From: an uncultured Elusimicrobiales bacterium
GTDB taxonomy: Bacteria; Elusimicrobiota; Elusimicrobia; Elusimicrobiales; Elusimicrobiaceae
Assembly: GCA_944324685.1 (NCBI GenBank)
Contig: CALUXG010000038.1
Coordinates: 1-64,000, forward strand
Direction: 5' to 3'
DNA length: 64,000 nucleotides
Of this stretch, positions 26,531 through 35,393 are shown piece by piece (within the stretch, counting starts at the first letter, position 1; the number at the start of each line of letters is the position of its first letter). The position numbers and the translations under genes are program-made. The notes under the pieces were generated by a model. It ran no database searches, was not told the DNA's origin, and saw only the letters and a list, made by a program, of their open reading frames with translations.

Positions 26531-29090
26531 GTTCCACCCGTTTCTTCCATTCCGCCACCAACTGCAAAGCTCCCATCGGCGTCAGTTTGTCGGGATCAGT
26601 CAATTTAATCTCCTGTACTATGGGAGCGGAAAACAAATCTTTGACTGGGTCTTTTTCCTTGGCGGAAATTTTGGCGCCTTTTTTTGCTTCCAAATCTTTC
26701 AGCACTTTTCGCGCGCGCACCGTTACGGCGGCGGGCAGACCGGCTATTTCCGCCACGTGTATTCCGTACGACTGGTCCGCCGCCCCGGGCAATATTTTAT
26801 ACAGAAACGCCAATTTGCTTTGGCCAAAAGCATCCTGATACTCTTTGGCCTCCACATGAAAATTTTTCACGCTGGGATATTTGTTTTCCAAATCCACCAG
26901 CTCAAAATAATGCGTGGCAAAAAGCACTTTCGCCCCGCCTTTGGCTTTATGCAAATATTCCACGATGGCCCAAGCAATGGATATGCCGTCAAAAGTAGAA
27001 GTGCCTCGTCCCACTTCGTCCAGCAAAATCAAACTGCGCGGCGTCTGGGACGCCAATATATGCGCCGTTTCGTTCATTTCCACCATAAACGTAGAATTGC
27101 CGCGCTGCAATGCGTCATGCGCACCGATACGCGTCATAATTTTATCCACAAGTCCCACCGTGGCTTCTTGGGCAGGGACAAATGACCCCATTTGAGCCAT
27201 AATCGTTATCAGAGCCGTTTGTTTCAAAAAGACGCTTTTACCTCCCATATTCGGCCCCGTAATCAGCATCATTTGGGTATGAATGCCGTCCATATGCAAA
27301 TCATTGGGGACAAACGACCCCGCCGGCAGCAAAGATTCCACAATAGGATGGCGGCCGGATTTATAAGAAAGCGTCGTTTCTTCGCACACGTGAGGACGGG
27401 TATAGCCGTATTTCATGGCGGCCAACGCCAAGGAAAGATACACATCCAACTCCGCCGCCGCCTGCGCAAAGCGCTTCAGCGCCATTATCTGGCCGGCCAA
27501 AGTTTTGCGGACGGCGTCAAACAAAGAACTTTCCAGCCGCAAGATGCGGCTTTCGGCGTTTAAGATTTTATTTTCCAGTTCTTTCAGTTCTTCGGTAATA
27601 TAACGTTCCGCATTGGTCAACGTCTGTTTGCGTACATAATTATACGGCACTTTGGCGCTGTGGCTCTTGGTAACTTCCAGATAATAGCCGTAAATGGAGT
27701 TATACCCCGCTTTCATATTTGCAATGCCGGTGCGTTCCCGCTCGCGTTTACACAGCTCCTCCAACGCTTTTCCGCCGCCGGCATGCAGCCCGCGCAATTC
27801 GTCCAGCTCCGCATTGTACCCGCTGCGAATAATATTGCCGTCGGCAATACGAAGCGGCGCTTCCTCATTAATGGCGTCATAAAGCAGCTGCGACATTTCT
27901 TTTACGACGGGATACGTTTTATCAAAAAGTTCTTTGATATGCGCCGCCACCGACGCGCCATATTTATCCAGCCACCGACGCAAAGGTTCGGCGTTCAACA
28001 GCGAATGGCGCAACCCACTCAAATCCCGCGGAGAGGCGTTCCCCGCCGCCACACGCGTCATAATACGTTCCACATCGGAAATATTTTGCAAAATATCGGC
28101 CAAAGCGCCCAGCGCTTCTTGGTTTTTCATCAATCTTTCTACGCAATCCTGTCTGCGCCGTATTTCATCCAAAGACAGGGACGGATGCAAAATCCATTCT
28201 TTTAACTTGCGGCTGCCAAACGCCGTTTTCGTATGGTCCAGCAAAGCCCACAGACTGCCTTTGCGGCTGCCCTCTTGGCTTTTGACCAATTCTAAAGAAG
28301 TTACGGCGTTTTCATCTATTTGCAAAGAATCCGACAGCTCTGTATAAGAAGGCACCAGTGTATCTTTGACTTCCGGTTCCGTGGCGGAAACATAATCCAG
28401 TACGGCAAGCGCACAGCCGAGCGCCAGTTCTTTGCCGCGCCATTGTGCAAGCGGCGGCCATGTCGTCGGCAATGAAAAATCCCCTTCAAAAGGTTTTATT
28501 TCTGTCAACGGCACGCGGGCGGGAAGCACGATTTTGTTCTGCAACAGCCGCAGCGTCTGGGCATCCGCCACAATTTCCGCCGGATTAACGGCGGCCAATG
28601 CCGCGGCCAAATCGGTAAAATTCGAGTCTTCCAAATTTTGAGTGGTCCAAAACTGACCGGTGGACACGTCCACACAGGCCAGTCCCCAGCCCTTGTCTTT
28701 GGCGCGCGAACAAACCAAAAAATTGGATTGATTGGCGTCCAGCATATCGTCTTCCATCACTGTACCGGGCGTAATAACGCGAATAACTTTGCGTTCAAAA
28801 AGTTTACTTTTGCTGTCTGCGGAAGAACTGATTTGTTCGCAAATGCCTATTTTTTTGCCCGCCTTCAGCAAACGCGCTATATAAGAAGCGGAAGCGTGAA
28901 ATGGAATACCGCACATGGGAACGCCGTGCCGCTGCGTCAGCGTCAGTCCCAAAAGCGCGCTGACTTCACGGGCTTGTTCGTCAAACATTTCGTAAAAATC
29001 ACCCAACCGGAAAAACAGGATAATCCCCGGATATTGCTTTTTTATTTCATAATATTGTTTCATCAAAGGCGTATTGTAACTGTTTTGCAT
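26523..29090 (-). CDS. mutS: DNA mismatch recognition protein MutS
   Basis: Recognises base mismatches and small loops in DNA. The 855-residue protein has the mismatch-probing F-x-E motif in FFRLGDFYEMFDEQA near residue 28, connector, lever and clamp domains, then the ABC ATPase with Walker A ITGPNMGGKSVFLKQTA near residue 615, the signature block LLDEVGRGTSTFDG, and ATHYFEL. A short C-terminal helix-turn-helix dimer segment follows. Length and layout are those of MutS1, not MutS2. It forms an operon with mutL through an 8-base overlap. Confidence 0.97.
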   Translation of the reverse strand: MQNSYNTPLMKQYYEIKKQYPGIILFFRLGDFYEMFDEQAREVSALLGLTLTQRHGVPMCGIPFHASASYIARLLKAGKKIGICEQISSSADSKSKLFERKVIRVITPGTVMEDDMLDANQSNFLVCSRAKDKGWGLACVDVSTGQFWTTQNLEDSNFTDLAAALAAVNPAEIVADAQTLRLLQNKIVLPARVPLTEIKPFEGDFSLPTTWPPLAQWRGKELALGCALAVLDYVSATEPEVKDTLVPSYTELSDSLQIDENAVTSLELVKSQEGSRKGSLWALLDHTKTAFGSRKLKEWILHPSLSLDEIRRRQDCVERLMKNQEALGALADILQNISDVERIMTRVAAGNASPRDLSGLRHSLLNAEPLRRWLDKYGASVAAHIKELFDKTYPVVKEMSQLLYDAINEEAPLRIADGNIIRSGYNAELDELRGLHAGGGKALEELCKRERERTGIANMKAGYNSIYGYYLEVTKSHSAKVPYNYVRKQTLTNAERYITEELKELENKILNAESRILRLESSLFDAVRKTLAGQIMALKRFAQAAAELDVYLSLALAAMKYGYTRPHVCEETTLSYKSGRHPIVESLLPAGSFVPNDLHMDGIHTQMMLITGPNMGGKSVFLKQTALITIMAQMGSFVPAQEATVGLVDKIMTRIGAHDALQRGNSTFMVEMNETAHILASQTPRSLILLDEVGRGTSTFDGISIAWAIVEYLHKAKGGAKVLFATHYFELVDLENKYPSVKNFHVEAKEYQDAFGQSKLAFLYKILPGAADQSYGIHVAEIAGLPAAVTVRARKVLKDLEAKKGAKISAKEKDPVKDLFSAPIVQEIKLTDPDKLTPMGALQLVAEWKKRVEHE

Positions 29091-29388
29091 AATGTTATTT
29101 TATCAATTTTAATGCGGTAACGCCCCTGCTTAAATCTTTAGACCGCCGGAACCGCACCGCCGGACGCAAGCCGTATTTTCTCCAACGGATTGTTACAAGA
29201 CCGAGCTTGCCTCTTTCCCTTCCCCAAAATCAGACAGCCCGCTGACGGCGGACTTCTCCAGCTCTAAAAAACCCGTGTGTTTTTTAACCAAGCAACCGGA
29301 TATGACATATTTCTTCATTTTTTGTTATAATATTTATGTTGCCAATGGCTGCGGATCAAACCCGCGGCGTTTTTAATCCGTTTTGTTC
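29091..29388. other. Intergenic stretch between mutS and tRNA-Tyr
   Basis: Nearly 300 bases upstream of mutS (minus) and tRNA-Tyr (plus). Apart from the tRNA promoter at the right end and a weak A/T-flanked hairpin near 29270-29290, I see no gene or repeat. Confidence 0.5.
29302..29331 (+). promoter_or_regulatory. Promoter of tRNA-Tyr
   Basis: ATGACA (29302-29307), an 18-bp spacer and a perfect TATAAT (29326-29331), 57 bases upstream of the tRNA. Confidence 0.6.
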
Positions 29389-29472
29389 GGTAGGGTGGCT
29401 GAGTGGTCAAAAGCAACGGTCTGTAAAACCGTCGGGCTACGCCCTACATAGGTTCGAATCCTATCCCTACCA
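29389..29472 (+). tRNA. tRNA-Tyr (GTA)
   Basis: An 84-base class II tRNA. The acceptor stem is GGTAGGG / CCCTACC, the D arm GCTGAGTGGTCAAAAGC, and the anticodon loop CTGTAAA with anticodon GTA. A long variable arm GGGCTACGCCC follows, as expected for bacterial tRNA-Tyr, and the T arm is ATAGG-TTCGAAT-CCTAT. The 3' CCA is not encoded. A terminator starts 8 bases later. Confidence 0.97.
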
Positions 29473-29479
29473 AAAATAT

Positions 29480-29506
29480 AACCCCGCGCAAGCGGGGTTT
29501 ATTTTT
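29480..29506 (+). terminator. Terminator of tRNA-Tyr
   Basis: Stem AACCCCGC / GCGGGGTT closed by a short loop and followed by TATTTTT, immediately after the tRNA and before the convergent alaS end. Confidence 0.85.
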
Positions 29507-29542
29507 GAATCAATATGGCCAACTGTCAAGACAAAACACGCC

Positions 29543-32152
29543 TTACATGTTTTCTTGCAAAGAAGCCATAAACTCGCGCCAAGGCCGTTTGGCTTCGCCT
29601 CCGCCTTGTGCGAAGTCCGGCCTGCCGCCGGCGCGGCCGTTAAGTTCAGCGGCAATTTGCTTGGCCACCTGCAAAGCGTCCGCATTGGGCAGCTGCCCCA
29701 CCATTTTGACCACAAAGGATCTTTTTCCGTCTCTATCCGCCGCCACAATAATTAAGGCCTTGTCGTATTTTTGGCCGATGGTGTCGGCTATGTTGCGCAG
29801 TTCGCGCGGCTGGGCGCCGTCGGCATTTTGCATAACCACCGTAGCGCCGTTTTTCATGGTAAATGACACCTGAGCCACCCCGCCCGCAGCCAGCGTTTTT
29901 TCGCGAAATTCCATATATCCTTTTTTCACTTCGCGCAATTCGTCCATTAACGCATGCAGCCGTTGGGCCACTTCCGCCACCGGAACGGTCAGACGGGCGG
30001 CCATATGCTCCATTTCGGCATTAATTTCTTTCAAGTAGTCCAACGCCGCCGGACCGGCTACGGCTTCTATGCGGCGCACGCCGGCAGACAGAGAACCCTC
30101 TTTCAAAGGCACCACCGTCATTATTTGCGCCGTATTGCGCACATGCGTGCCGGCGCACAGTTCCAAACTGTATTTTTTTTCCGGTTCGTCAAAACTGCCG
30201 CCCATTAAAACAAAACGGGCCGGATCGGCATAGGTTTCGCCTAAAAGCGTTACGGCTCCGAGTTTGGCGGCGTCTTTCAACGGACGTTCTTGGCAGGAAA
30301 CGGGCAAAGAGGCATCTATGGCCTGCTGTACAATACGCCACACGCTGGCCCATTCGTCTTTCGTAGGCGTTTTGGACAAGGTATAGTCAAAACGCAGCCG
30401 CTTGGGTGAAACGTAAGAACCGCTCTGATGTACGCCGTCTCCAAACACTTGCCGCAAGGCCGCGTTAATGACGTGAATGGCGCTGTGATTGGCCGCGGCG
30501 CGGCGGCGAGCATCTTTATCCACGGATAAAATTACGTCTTCGCCCGCATGCAAAAAACCGTCCACTTTGTGCAGAAAAATCTTTCCTATGGGTTTCTGCA
30601 CGTCCAATACGCGCGCCACCGACTGGCCGTCTTTGATAATCAGACCGATATCCCCCACTTGTCCGCCGGACTCGGCGTAAAAAGAGGTTTTGTCAAAAAC
30701 GGCGTATCCCTCGCCCTCAAGCGCCGGCACCTCTTCAAACGCTCCATTAAGCAACGTCAATATGCGGGCGGACTGCTCCAAGCCGTCATAACCCGTAAAA
30801 ACCGTGGCGGGATATGTGGTTTCCAACCGCTGTAAAATCTTCACTTTTTCTTTGGAAAACTCATCGGCATAACTGCGGCTTTTTGCAGAAGCTTCTTCTT
30901 TGGCGCGTTCATAGGCTTTTTCGTCCACCGTTATCCCTTTGGCGGCGGCAATTTCGCGCGTAAGCTCCAGCGGAAAACCGAATGTTTCATGTAAATAAAA
31001 TGCATCTTTGCCGGACAACACCTTCCCTTTTTTGGCCAACAGTTCCGCCAATTTTTCCTCACCGGTTTGCAGCGTTTTCAAGAACAGGGCCTCTTCCGTT
31101 TTCAACACGTCTTTTATATGGTTGAGGTTTTTGTCTATTTCAGGATACAGCCCCTCAAAAATCTCTCCCACTTTCGGAGCCAGCATATACAAAAAAGGCT
31201 CTTTTCCGCCCATCAGCTTGCCGTAACGCGCGGCGCGGCGTATCAGACGGCGCAAAATATAACCGCGGCCCTCATTGGAAGGCAAAATGCCTTCCGCGAT
31301 AAGAAATGACGAGCTGCGCACGTGATCAGCTATAATGCGCAAAGCGGAAATTTCCGCCGCGGTTTCTCCGGACAAAGCCAATATTTTTTGCGCGGCTTCC
31401 GTCAATGGGGCGAACAAATCCGTTTCAAAAATGTTTTGTTTGCCCTGCATAACCATGCACAACCGCTCCAGCCCCATGCCGGTGTCTATGTTATTCTGAG
31501 GCAAAGGGCGCAAAGAACCGTCCTCTTGACGGTTATAACTTTCAAAAACAATATTCCATATTTCCACAAAACGGCCGCAGCCGCACGTAATATCGCAGTG
31601 TGGATTTTTGCAGCCCTTATCCCCAAAGTCATAATAAATTTCGCTGCACGGACCGCAAGGGCCGGTAGGTCCCATCGTCCAAAAATTATCCGCCTCGCCC
31701 AGTTCAAAAATACGCTCTTCAGGCACGTATTTGCGCCACGCCTCATAGGCTTCTTCGTCCCGCGGAGCAATGCCGCCCTTATAAACGCTGACATACAATT
31801 TGTCCGGAGAAATACCCAGCGTCTCCGTTAAGTATTGCCATGCCCACGCAATGGCTTCCTGCTTAAAATAATCTCCAAAAGAGAAATTGCCCAGCATTTC
31901 AAAAAAAGTTAAATGCCTCTCCGTAAATCCCACGCTGTCAATATCGGTGGTGCGCACGCATTTTTGGCAAGTGGCGGCATTTTTAAGACTTTTGTCTATG
32001 CCCATAAAGTTGGCTTTGAACTGCACCATGCCGGCTGAAGTAAACAACAGCGTGGGATCCGAACGGGGAATAAGCGGACTGGACGGAATGACCGGCAGAC
32101 CTTTGGAATGGAAGAATTGCAAAAAACTGTTTCTGACTTCTGTACTTTTCAT
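29543..32152 (-). CDS. alaS: Alanyl-tRNA synthetase
   Basis: Charges tRNA-Ala. The class II catalytic core has FLQFFHSKGLPVIPSSPLIP and RHLTFFEMLGNFSFGDYFK. The editing domain has the zinc-site histidines in HSAIHVINAAL and the CAGTHV motif, and the C-terminal C-Ala/DHHA1 domain includes the glycine-rich GRAGGRPDFAQGGG. The 869-residue length is normal. The start at 32152 has AGGAAA upstream; an in-frame start at 32191 adds 13 unconserved residues. It is divergent from the HAD gene across an 88-base gap. Confidence 0.96.
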   Translation of the reverse strand: MKSTEVRNSFLQFFHSKGLPVIPSSPLIPRSDPTLLFTSAGMVQFKANFMGIDKSLKNAATCQKCVRTTDIDSVGFTERHLTFFEMLGNFSFGDYFKQEAIAWAWQYLTETLGISPDKLYVSVYKGGIAPRDEEAYEAWRKYVPEERIFELGEADNFWTMGPTGPCGPCSEIYYDFGDKGCKNPHCDITCGCGRFVEIWNIVFESYNRQEDGSLRPLPQNNIDTGMGLERLCMVMQGKQNIFETDLFAPLTEAAQKILALSGETAAEISALRIIADHVRSSSFLIAEGILPSNEGRGYILRRLIRRAARYGKLMGGKEPFLYMLAPKVGEIFEGLYPEIDKNLNHIKDVLKTEEALFLKTLQTGEEKLAELLAKKGKVLSGKDAFYLHETFGFPLELTREIAAAKGITVDEKAYERAKEEASAKSRSYADEFSKEKVKILQRLETTYPATVFTGYDGLEQSARILTLLNGAFEEVPALEGEGYAVFDKTSFYAESGGQVGDIGLIIKDGQSVARVLDVQKPIGKIFLHKVDGFLHAGEDVILSVDKDARRRAAANHSAIHVINAALRQVFGDGVHQSGSYVSPKRLRFDYTLSKTPTKDEWASVWRIVQQAIDASLPVSCQERPLKDAAKLGAVTLLGETYADPARFVLMGGSFDEPEKKYSLELCAGTHVRNTAQIMTVVPLKEGSLSAGVRRIEAVAGPAALDYLKEINAEMEHMAARLTVPVAEVAQRLHALMDELREVKKGYMEFREKTLAAGGVAQVSFTMKNGATVVMQNADGAQPRELRNIADTIGQKYDKALIIVAADRDGKRSFVVKMVGQLPNADALQVAKQIAAELNGRAGGRPDFAQGGGEAKRPWREFMASLQENM

Positions 32153-32240
32153 ATGTTTTCCTGTGCTGCGTGCGCCTTTACAGGTATGCACGGGGTATAT
32201 ATAATAGATTATATCAAATCGCTTTTAGACAGGGCGGTCC

Positions 32241-32930
32241 ATGAAAAATAACATTAAATTTATCGCTTTTGACGCAGATGACACTTTGTGGATAAACGAA
32301 AACTATTTCCGCGAGGCGGAACATGCTTTCTGTCATTTGATGATGCCATGGCTTCCGCATGAAAAAACCGCAGAAGAACTTTTCAAAACCGAAATGCAAA
32401 ACTTAAAGCTGTTCGGTTACGGAGCCAAAGGCTTTGCTCTGTCTTTAATAGAAACGGCCATACGCATTTCAGACGGCAAAATCACGGGCGGCCACATGCA
32501 AAAAATTATAGACATTGTCAAACGCCTGCTGGAACGGCCCGTGGAACTGCTGCCAGACGCAGACGAAGTACTCAGAACATTAAAAAACAAATACGCATTG
32601 GTACTGGCCACAAAAGGAGACCTCTTGGACCAGCAGCGCAAAATATCCAAATCCGGCTTGGAAGGCTATTTTGCACATATAGAGATTATGAGCGACAAAC
32701 GCCCGCAGGACTATACCCGCTTGTTGCGGCGGCTGGGTTCCAAACCGCAGGAATTTGTCATGGTAGGCAACTCATTAAAATCAGACGTGCTTGCCCCGCT
32801 GGAAGCGGGCGCCTATGCCGTATATGTACCTTATCCCATTATTTGGAAACATGAATGCACACAGGAGCCGCGGTCTCCTCGTTATTACAAGGCAGAAAAA
32901 CTTCGGGATATTCTGGACTTTTTGTTATAA
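32241..32930 (+). CDS. HAD-superfamily hydrolase
   Basis: A 229-residue phosphatase-like protein. Motif I is FIAFDADDTLW with the two catalytic aspartates, motif II is VLATKGD, a lysine lies in MSDKRPQDY and motif IV is MVGNSLKSDVLAPLEAGA. The mostly helical insert after motif I makes it a C1-cap HAD, similar to YjjG/phosphoglycolate-type enzymes. I cannot name the substrate. It leads a small plus-strand cluster with a membrane protein, a lipid kinase and a nuclease, with 7 bases to the next gene. Confidence 0.8.
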   Translation: MKNNIKFIAFDADDTLWINENYFREAEHAFCHLMMPWLPHEKTAEELFKTEMQNLKLFGYGAKGFALSLIETAIRISDGKITGGHMQKIIDIVKRLLERPVELLPDADEVLRTLKNKYALVLATKGDLLDQQRKISKSGLEGYFAHIEIMSDKRPQDYTRLLRRLGSKPQEFVMVGNSLKSDVLAPLEAGAYAVYVPYPIIWKHECTQEPRSPRYYKAEKLRDILDFLL

Positions 32931-32937
32931 TTTTTTT

Positions 32938-33294
32938 ATGTTCAATAAAATTATCGCTTATTTATTGCTGGTTGTAGGACTGGGGCTTATGTTTTTTGCT
33001 TTTACGGGTATGTATCAAACTTTCGTCAACAAAAAACCCGTTGTGCAAATTCTGCAGCTTAAGCCTTTGGCCGTGAATACGCAATACGGCGCCTTGGAAG
33101 TAGAAGCAGACGTATTGAACGAAGTGCTGAATCTGGTATTGTTTGCCGTATTTATGTTGTTTCTGGCCGCCTTGGGAGGCCGCGTGGCCGTCGTAGGAAA
33201 CAATATGCTCAAAACGGAACGCATATGCGAAACACTTTTGTCGCTTACAGCTGAAGAAGCGCTGGAAAAAATAAACGATATTAAAAAAATATGA
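32938..33294 (+). CDS. Two-helix membrane protein, unknown function
   Basis: A 118-residue protein with two hydrophobic helices (about residues 5-25 and 60-85) separated by a soluble segment that includes LKPLAVNTQYGALEVEADVL. A short amphipathic C-terminus follows. I do not recognise the family. The ATG at 32938 sits seven bases after the HAD gene stop and lacks a clear ribosome binding site. Its stop overlaps the next start (ATGA at 33291), so it is co-translated with the lipid kinase. An earlier in-frame start at 32791 lies inside the HAD gene and is rejected. Confidence 0.65.
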   Translation: MFNKIIAYLLLVVGLGLMFFAFTGMYQTFVNKKPVVQILQLKPLAVNTQYGALEVEADVLNEVLNLVLFAVFMLFLAALGGRVAVVGNNMLKTERICETLLSLTAEEALEKINDIKKI

Positions 33295-34172
33295 AGACTT
33301 TTGTCATTATCAATCCCGTCAGCGGCGCACGGCGAATGGAAAAAACGCAGCTGGAACACGTCGCACGAATCAATTTTCCCCATGCACAAGGCGCATTTAC
33401 CCAACATGCCGGCCACGCCACCCAACTGGCGGCGCAGGCCGTGAAAGAGGGATACGAATGCGTGATTGTGGCGGGAGGAGACGGCACGGTCAACGAAGCT
33501 GCCAGCGCATTGGTCGGCACACAAACGGCGCTGGGTATTGTACCTAAAGGTTCAGGCAACGGATTAGCGCGGGAATTGGGCATGCCGCTTTTGTACGAAG
33601 AAGCTTTTACCGCACTGCAAAAAGCGCAGCCGCTTGCTTGTGATGTTGGACAGGCTAACGGAGAATATTTTTTTAACGTTGCCGGTGTAGGCATTGAAGC
33701 GGAAATCGCCCGCCAATTTGCGCGGCACGGCCAAAAAGGCACGCGCGGAAAGTGGCCTTATTTCAAACTAGGAGCCGAGATTTTGCTGTCGTACCATCCA
33801 AAAACACTGCGCGTAAGTTACAATGGAAAAGACGAAATTCTAACTCCGCTAACCTTGGTATTTGCCAACGGTACGCAATACGGAAGCAATTTCAAAATCG
33901 CACCGCATGCTAGCTTGAACGACGGACAATTGGATATGGTGGAAGTGCTGTCCGCAAGCAAATGGAAGTTGGCTCTGGCCGCTCCGACTTTTTTCAGCAA
34001 AACATTTCGCCCCATACAAGTTACGCGCACGCAGCATACCGCACGGGCGGTTATTCATTTTGACGGTGAAATCGTCTATCACTTGGACGGAGAGCCAAAA
34101 ACCGCCCAGAACGAATTACACATTTCTCTCTTGCCCAAAGCGCTGCGGCTGTTGGTGCCGAACAGATATTAA
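33291..34172 (+). CDS. Diacylglycerol kinase-family lipid kinase
   Basis: A 293-residue kinase of the YegS/DgkB family. The N-terminal catalytic domain shows VIINPVSGARR, the nucleotide motif VAGGDGTVNEAASAL near residue 63 and GIVPKGSGNGLARELGMP near residue 82. The C-terminal beta domain has NVAGVGIEAEIARQF and the closing HLDGEPK. Members phosphorylate diacylglycerol or related lipids at the inner face of the membrane; which lipid is used here is not clear. The start overlaps the preceding membrane-protein gene by four bases and the nuclease gene follows after one base. Confidence 0.88.
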   Translation: MKTFVIINPVSGARRMEKTQLEHVARINFPHAQGAFTQHAGHATQLAAQAVKEGYECVIVAGGDGTVNEAASALVGTQTALGIVPKGSGNGLARELGMPLLYEEAFTALQKAQPLACDVGQANGEYFFNVAGVGIEAEIARQFARHGQKGTRGKWPYFKLGAEILLSYHPKTLRVSYNGKDEILTPLTLVFANGTQYGSNFKIAPHASLNDGQLDMVEVLSASKWKLALAAPTFFSKTFRPIQVTRTQHTARAVIHFDGEIVYHLDGEPKTAQNELHISLLPKALRLLVPNRY

Positions 34173-34173
34173 T

Positions 34174-34665
34174 ATGACGCGGCGCAAACGAAAATATACC
34201 AAAAAACAAGTCAAATTTTGGGCGGCGGTTTTGGCAACGGCCGTTTTAGCCGTCATCCAACAAAATGGAAAACCCTCCGACCCGACGGCCGCCCTGCCGA
34301 AAGCCGACGCCCTGCAAAACGTATCCGTCGCTTCCGTTTATGACGGCGACACTTTTAAGATTAATCTAAACTGTTCGTGGGCGGTCTACTGCGAAAAAGT
34401 ACCCGTACGTGTGGCGGGGGTGGATTGTCCTGAAATCAAGGGCAAAACCCAAAAAGAAAAAGCCTTGGCTCAAAAGGCAAAAGCCTTTACCAAGACTTTT
34501 TTACGGCACACGCCCGTTTCTTTGTCTCATTGCTCACGGGACAAATATTTCCGCTTGCTTTGCGACGTGCATAACGGACAAGGGAAAAATTTGGCAGAGG
34601 AACTGCTCCTCCAAAATTTGGCCTATCCGTACGACGGCGGGAAAAAATCAGCCGTATTCCAATAA
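34174..34665 (+). CDS. Thermonuclease-like (SNase) domain protein
   Basis: A 163-residue protein with a basic N-terminus, one hydrophobic helix (about residues 13-31) serving as anchor or signal, and a staphylococcal-nuclease OB fold from about residue 48: SVASVYDGDTFKI, VPVRVAGVDCPEIKG, a lysine/alanine-rich helix, and LAEELLLQNLAYPYDGGKK. The aspartate pair and the arginine and glutamate of the active site appear retained. Several cysteines (about residues 70, 75, 85, 128, 138) could form disulfides, consistent with export. The ATG is two bases after the lipid kinase stop; a longer frame from 34060 would read kinase sequence. Confidence 0.8.
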   Translation: MTRRKRKYTKKQVKFWAAVLATAVLAVIQQNGKPSDPTAALPKADALQNVSVASVYDGDTFKINLNCSWAVYCEKVPVRVAGVDCPEIKGKTQKEKALAQKAKAFTKTFLRHTPVSLSHCSRDKYFRLLCDVHNGQGKNLAEELLLQNLAYPYDGGKKSAVFQ

Positions 34666-34758
34666 TATTCCTGCAAAAAACCTTCGTCGCCGGCGGCCTT
34701 AAAACGCAATCTAAATCAAAAAGCCCCGCATATTGGCACAAAAAGGCTTTGGAACGGT

Positions 34759-35307
34759 TTATTTTTCCGCGTAAAAACTCTTATACATCAATAAGGCGAT
34801 AATTGTCTTGGCGTCCTGTATTTTACCGGTTTTTATCATGGTATATAATTTCGACAGAGGAAATTTTTTGACGTTCAGGAACTCGTCTTCGTCCGGACAG
34901 CCGTTCACGCGCTTTAATCCCGTAGCCAAGTAAATGTGCAAATACTCCGTAGAGAAAGCATTGCTGGGATTAAAGACCGTCATTTTTCTCCATTTGGCCG
35001 CGCGCAGACCGGCTTCCTGTTCCAGCTCTGCTTTGGCGCAGCTGAGTGGATTTTGATATGTTTCCCGTTTGCCTGCCGGCAATTCCCACGTTGTCCGGCC
35101 GACAGGATATCGATACTGCTGCACCAAATAGACTTGGCCGTCATCCGCCAGCGGCAAAACGGCGCTGGCGCCCTGATGGGCCAAATAAACACGCGTGGTT
35201 TCGCGGCCGTTAATCAAGCGTACGGTGTCTTTTTTAAAACCGACAATTCCTTTGTATAAGGTTTCGGAAGAAACCTTGGTTTCTTTTAATTTACTATAAT
35301 GTGGCAT
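34759..35307 (-). CDS. NUDIX hydrolase, ADP-ribose pyrophosphatase-like
   Basis: A 182-residue protein of the NudF/ADP-ribose pyrophosphatase type, judged from VYLVQQYRYPVGRTTWELPAGK before the box, as in that subfamily. The box itself departs from the consensus: AKAELEQEAGL in place of the usual RE-U-x-EE-x-GU, with arginine replaced by alanine and one glutamate by glutamine, and glutamine at the spacer glutamate. The two glutamates most important for metal binding remain, so activity is plausible. It lies convergent to the nuclease gene and divergent from dnaE. Confidence 0.8.
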   Translation of the reverse strand: MPHYSKLKETKVSSETLYKGIVGFKKDTVRLINGRETTRVYLAHQGASAVLPLADDGQVYLVQQYRYPVGRTTWELPAGKRETYQNPLSCAKAELEQEAGLRAAKWRKMTVFNPSNAFSTEYLHIYLATGLKRVNGCPDEDEFLNVKKFPLSKLYTMIKTGKIQDAKTIIALLMYKSFYAEK

Positions 35308-35393
35308 ATCCCTATCTTATAAAATTTAGCCAAGCCGTTCCTGCCGCGGACGGAACTTTGTACGGATTTTAGGAAAAGGAAACGCTGGAATTT

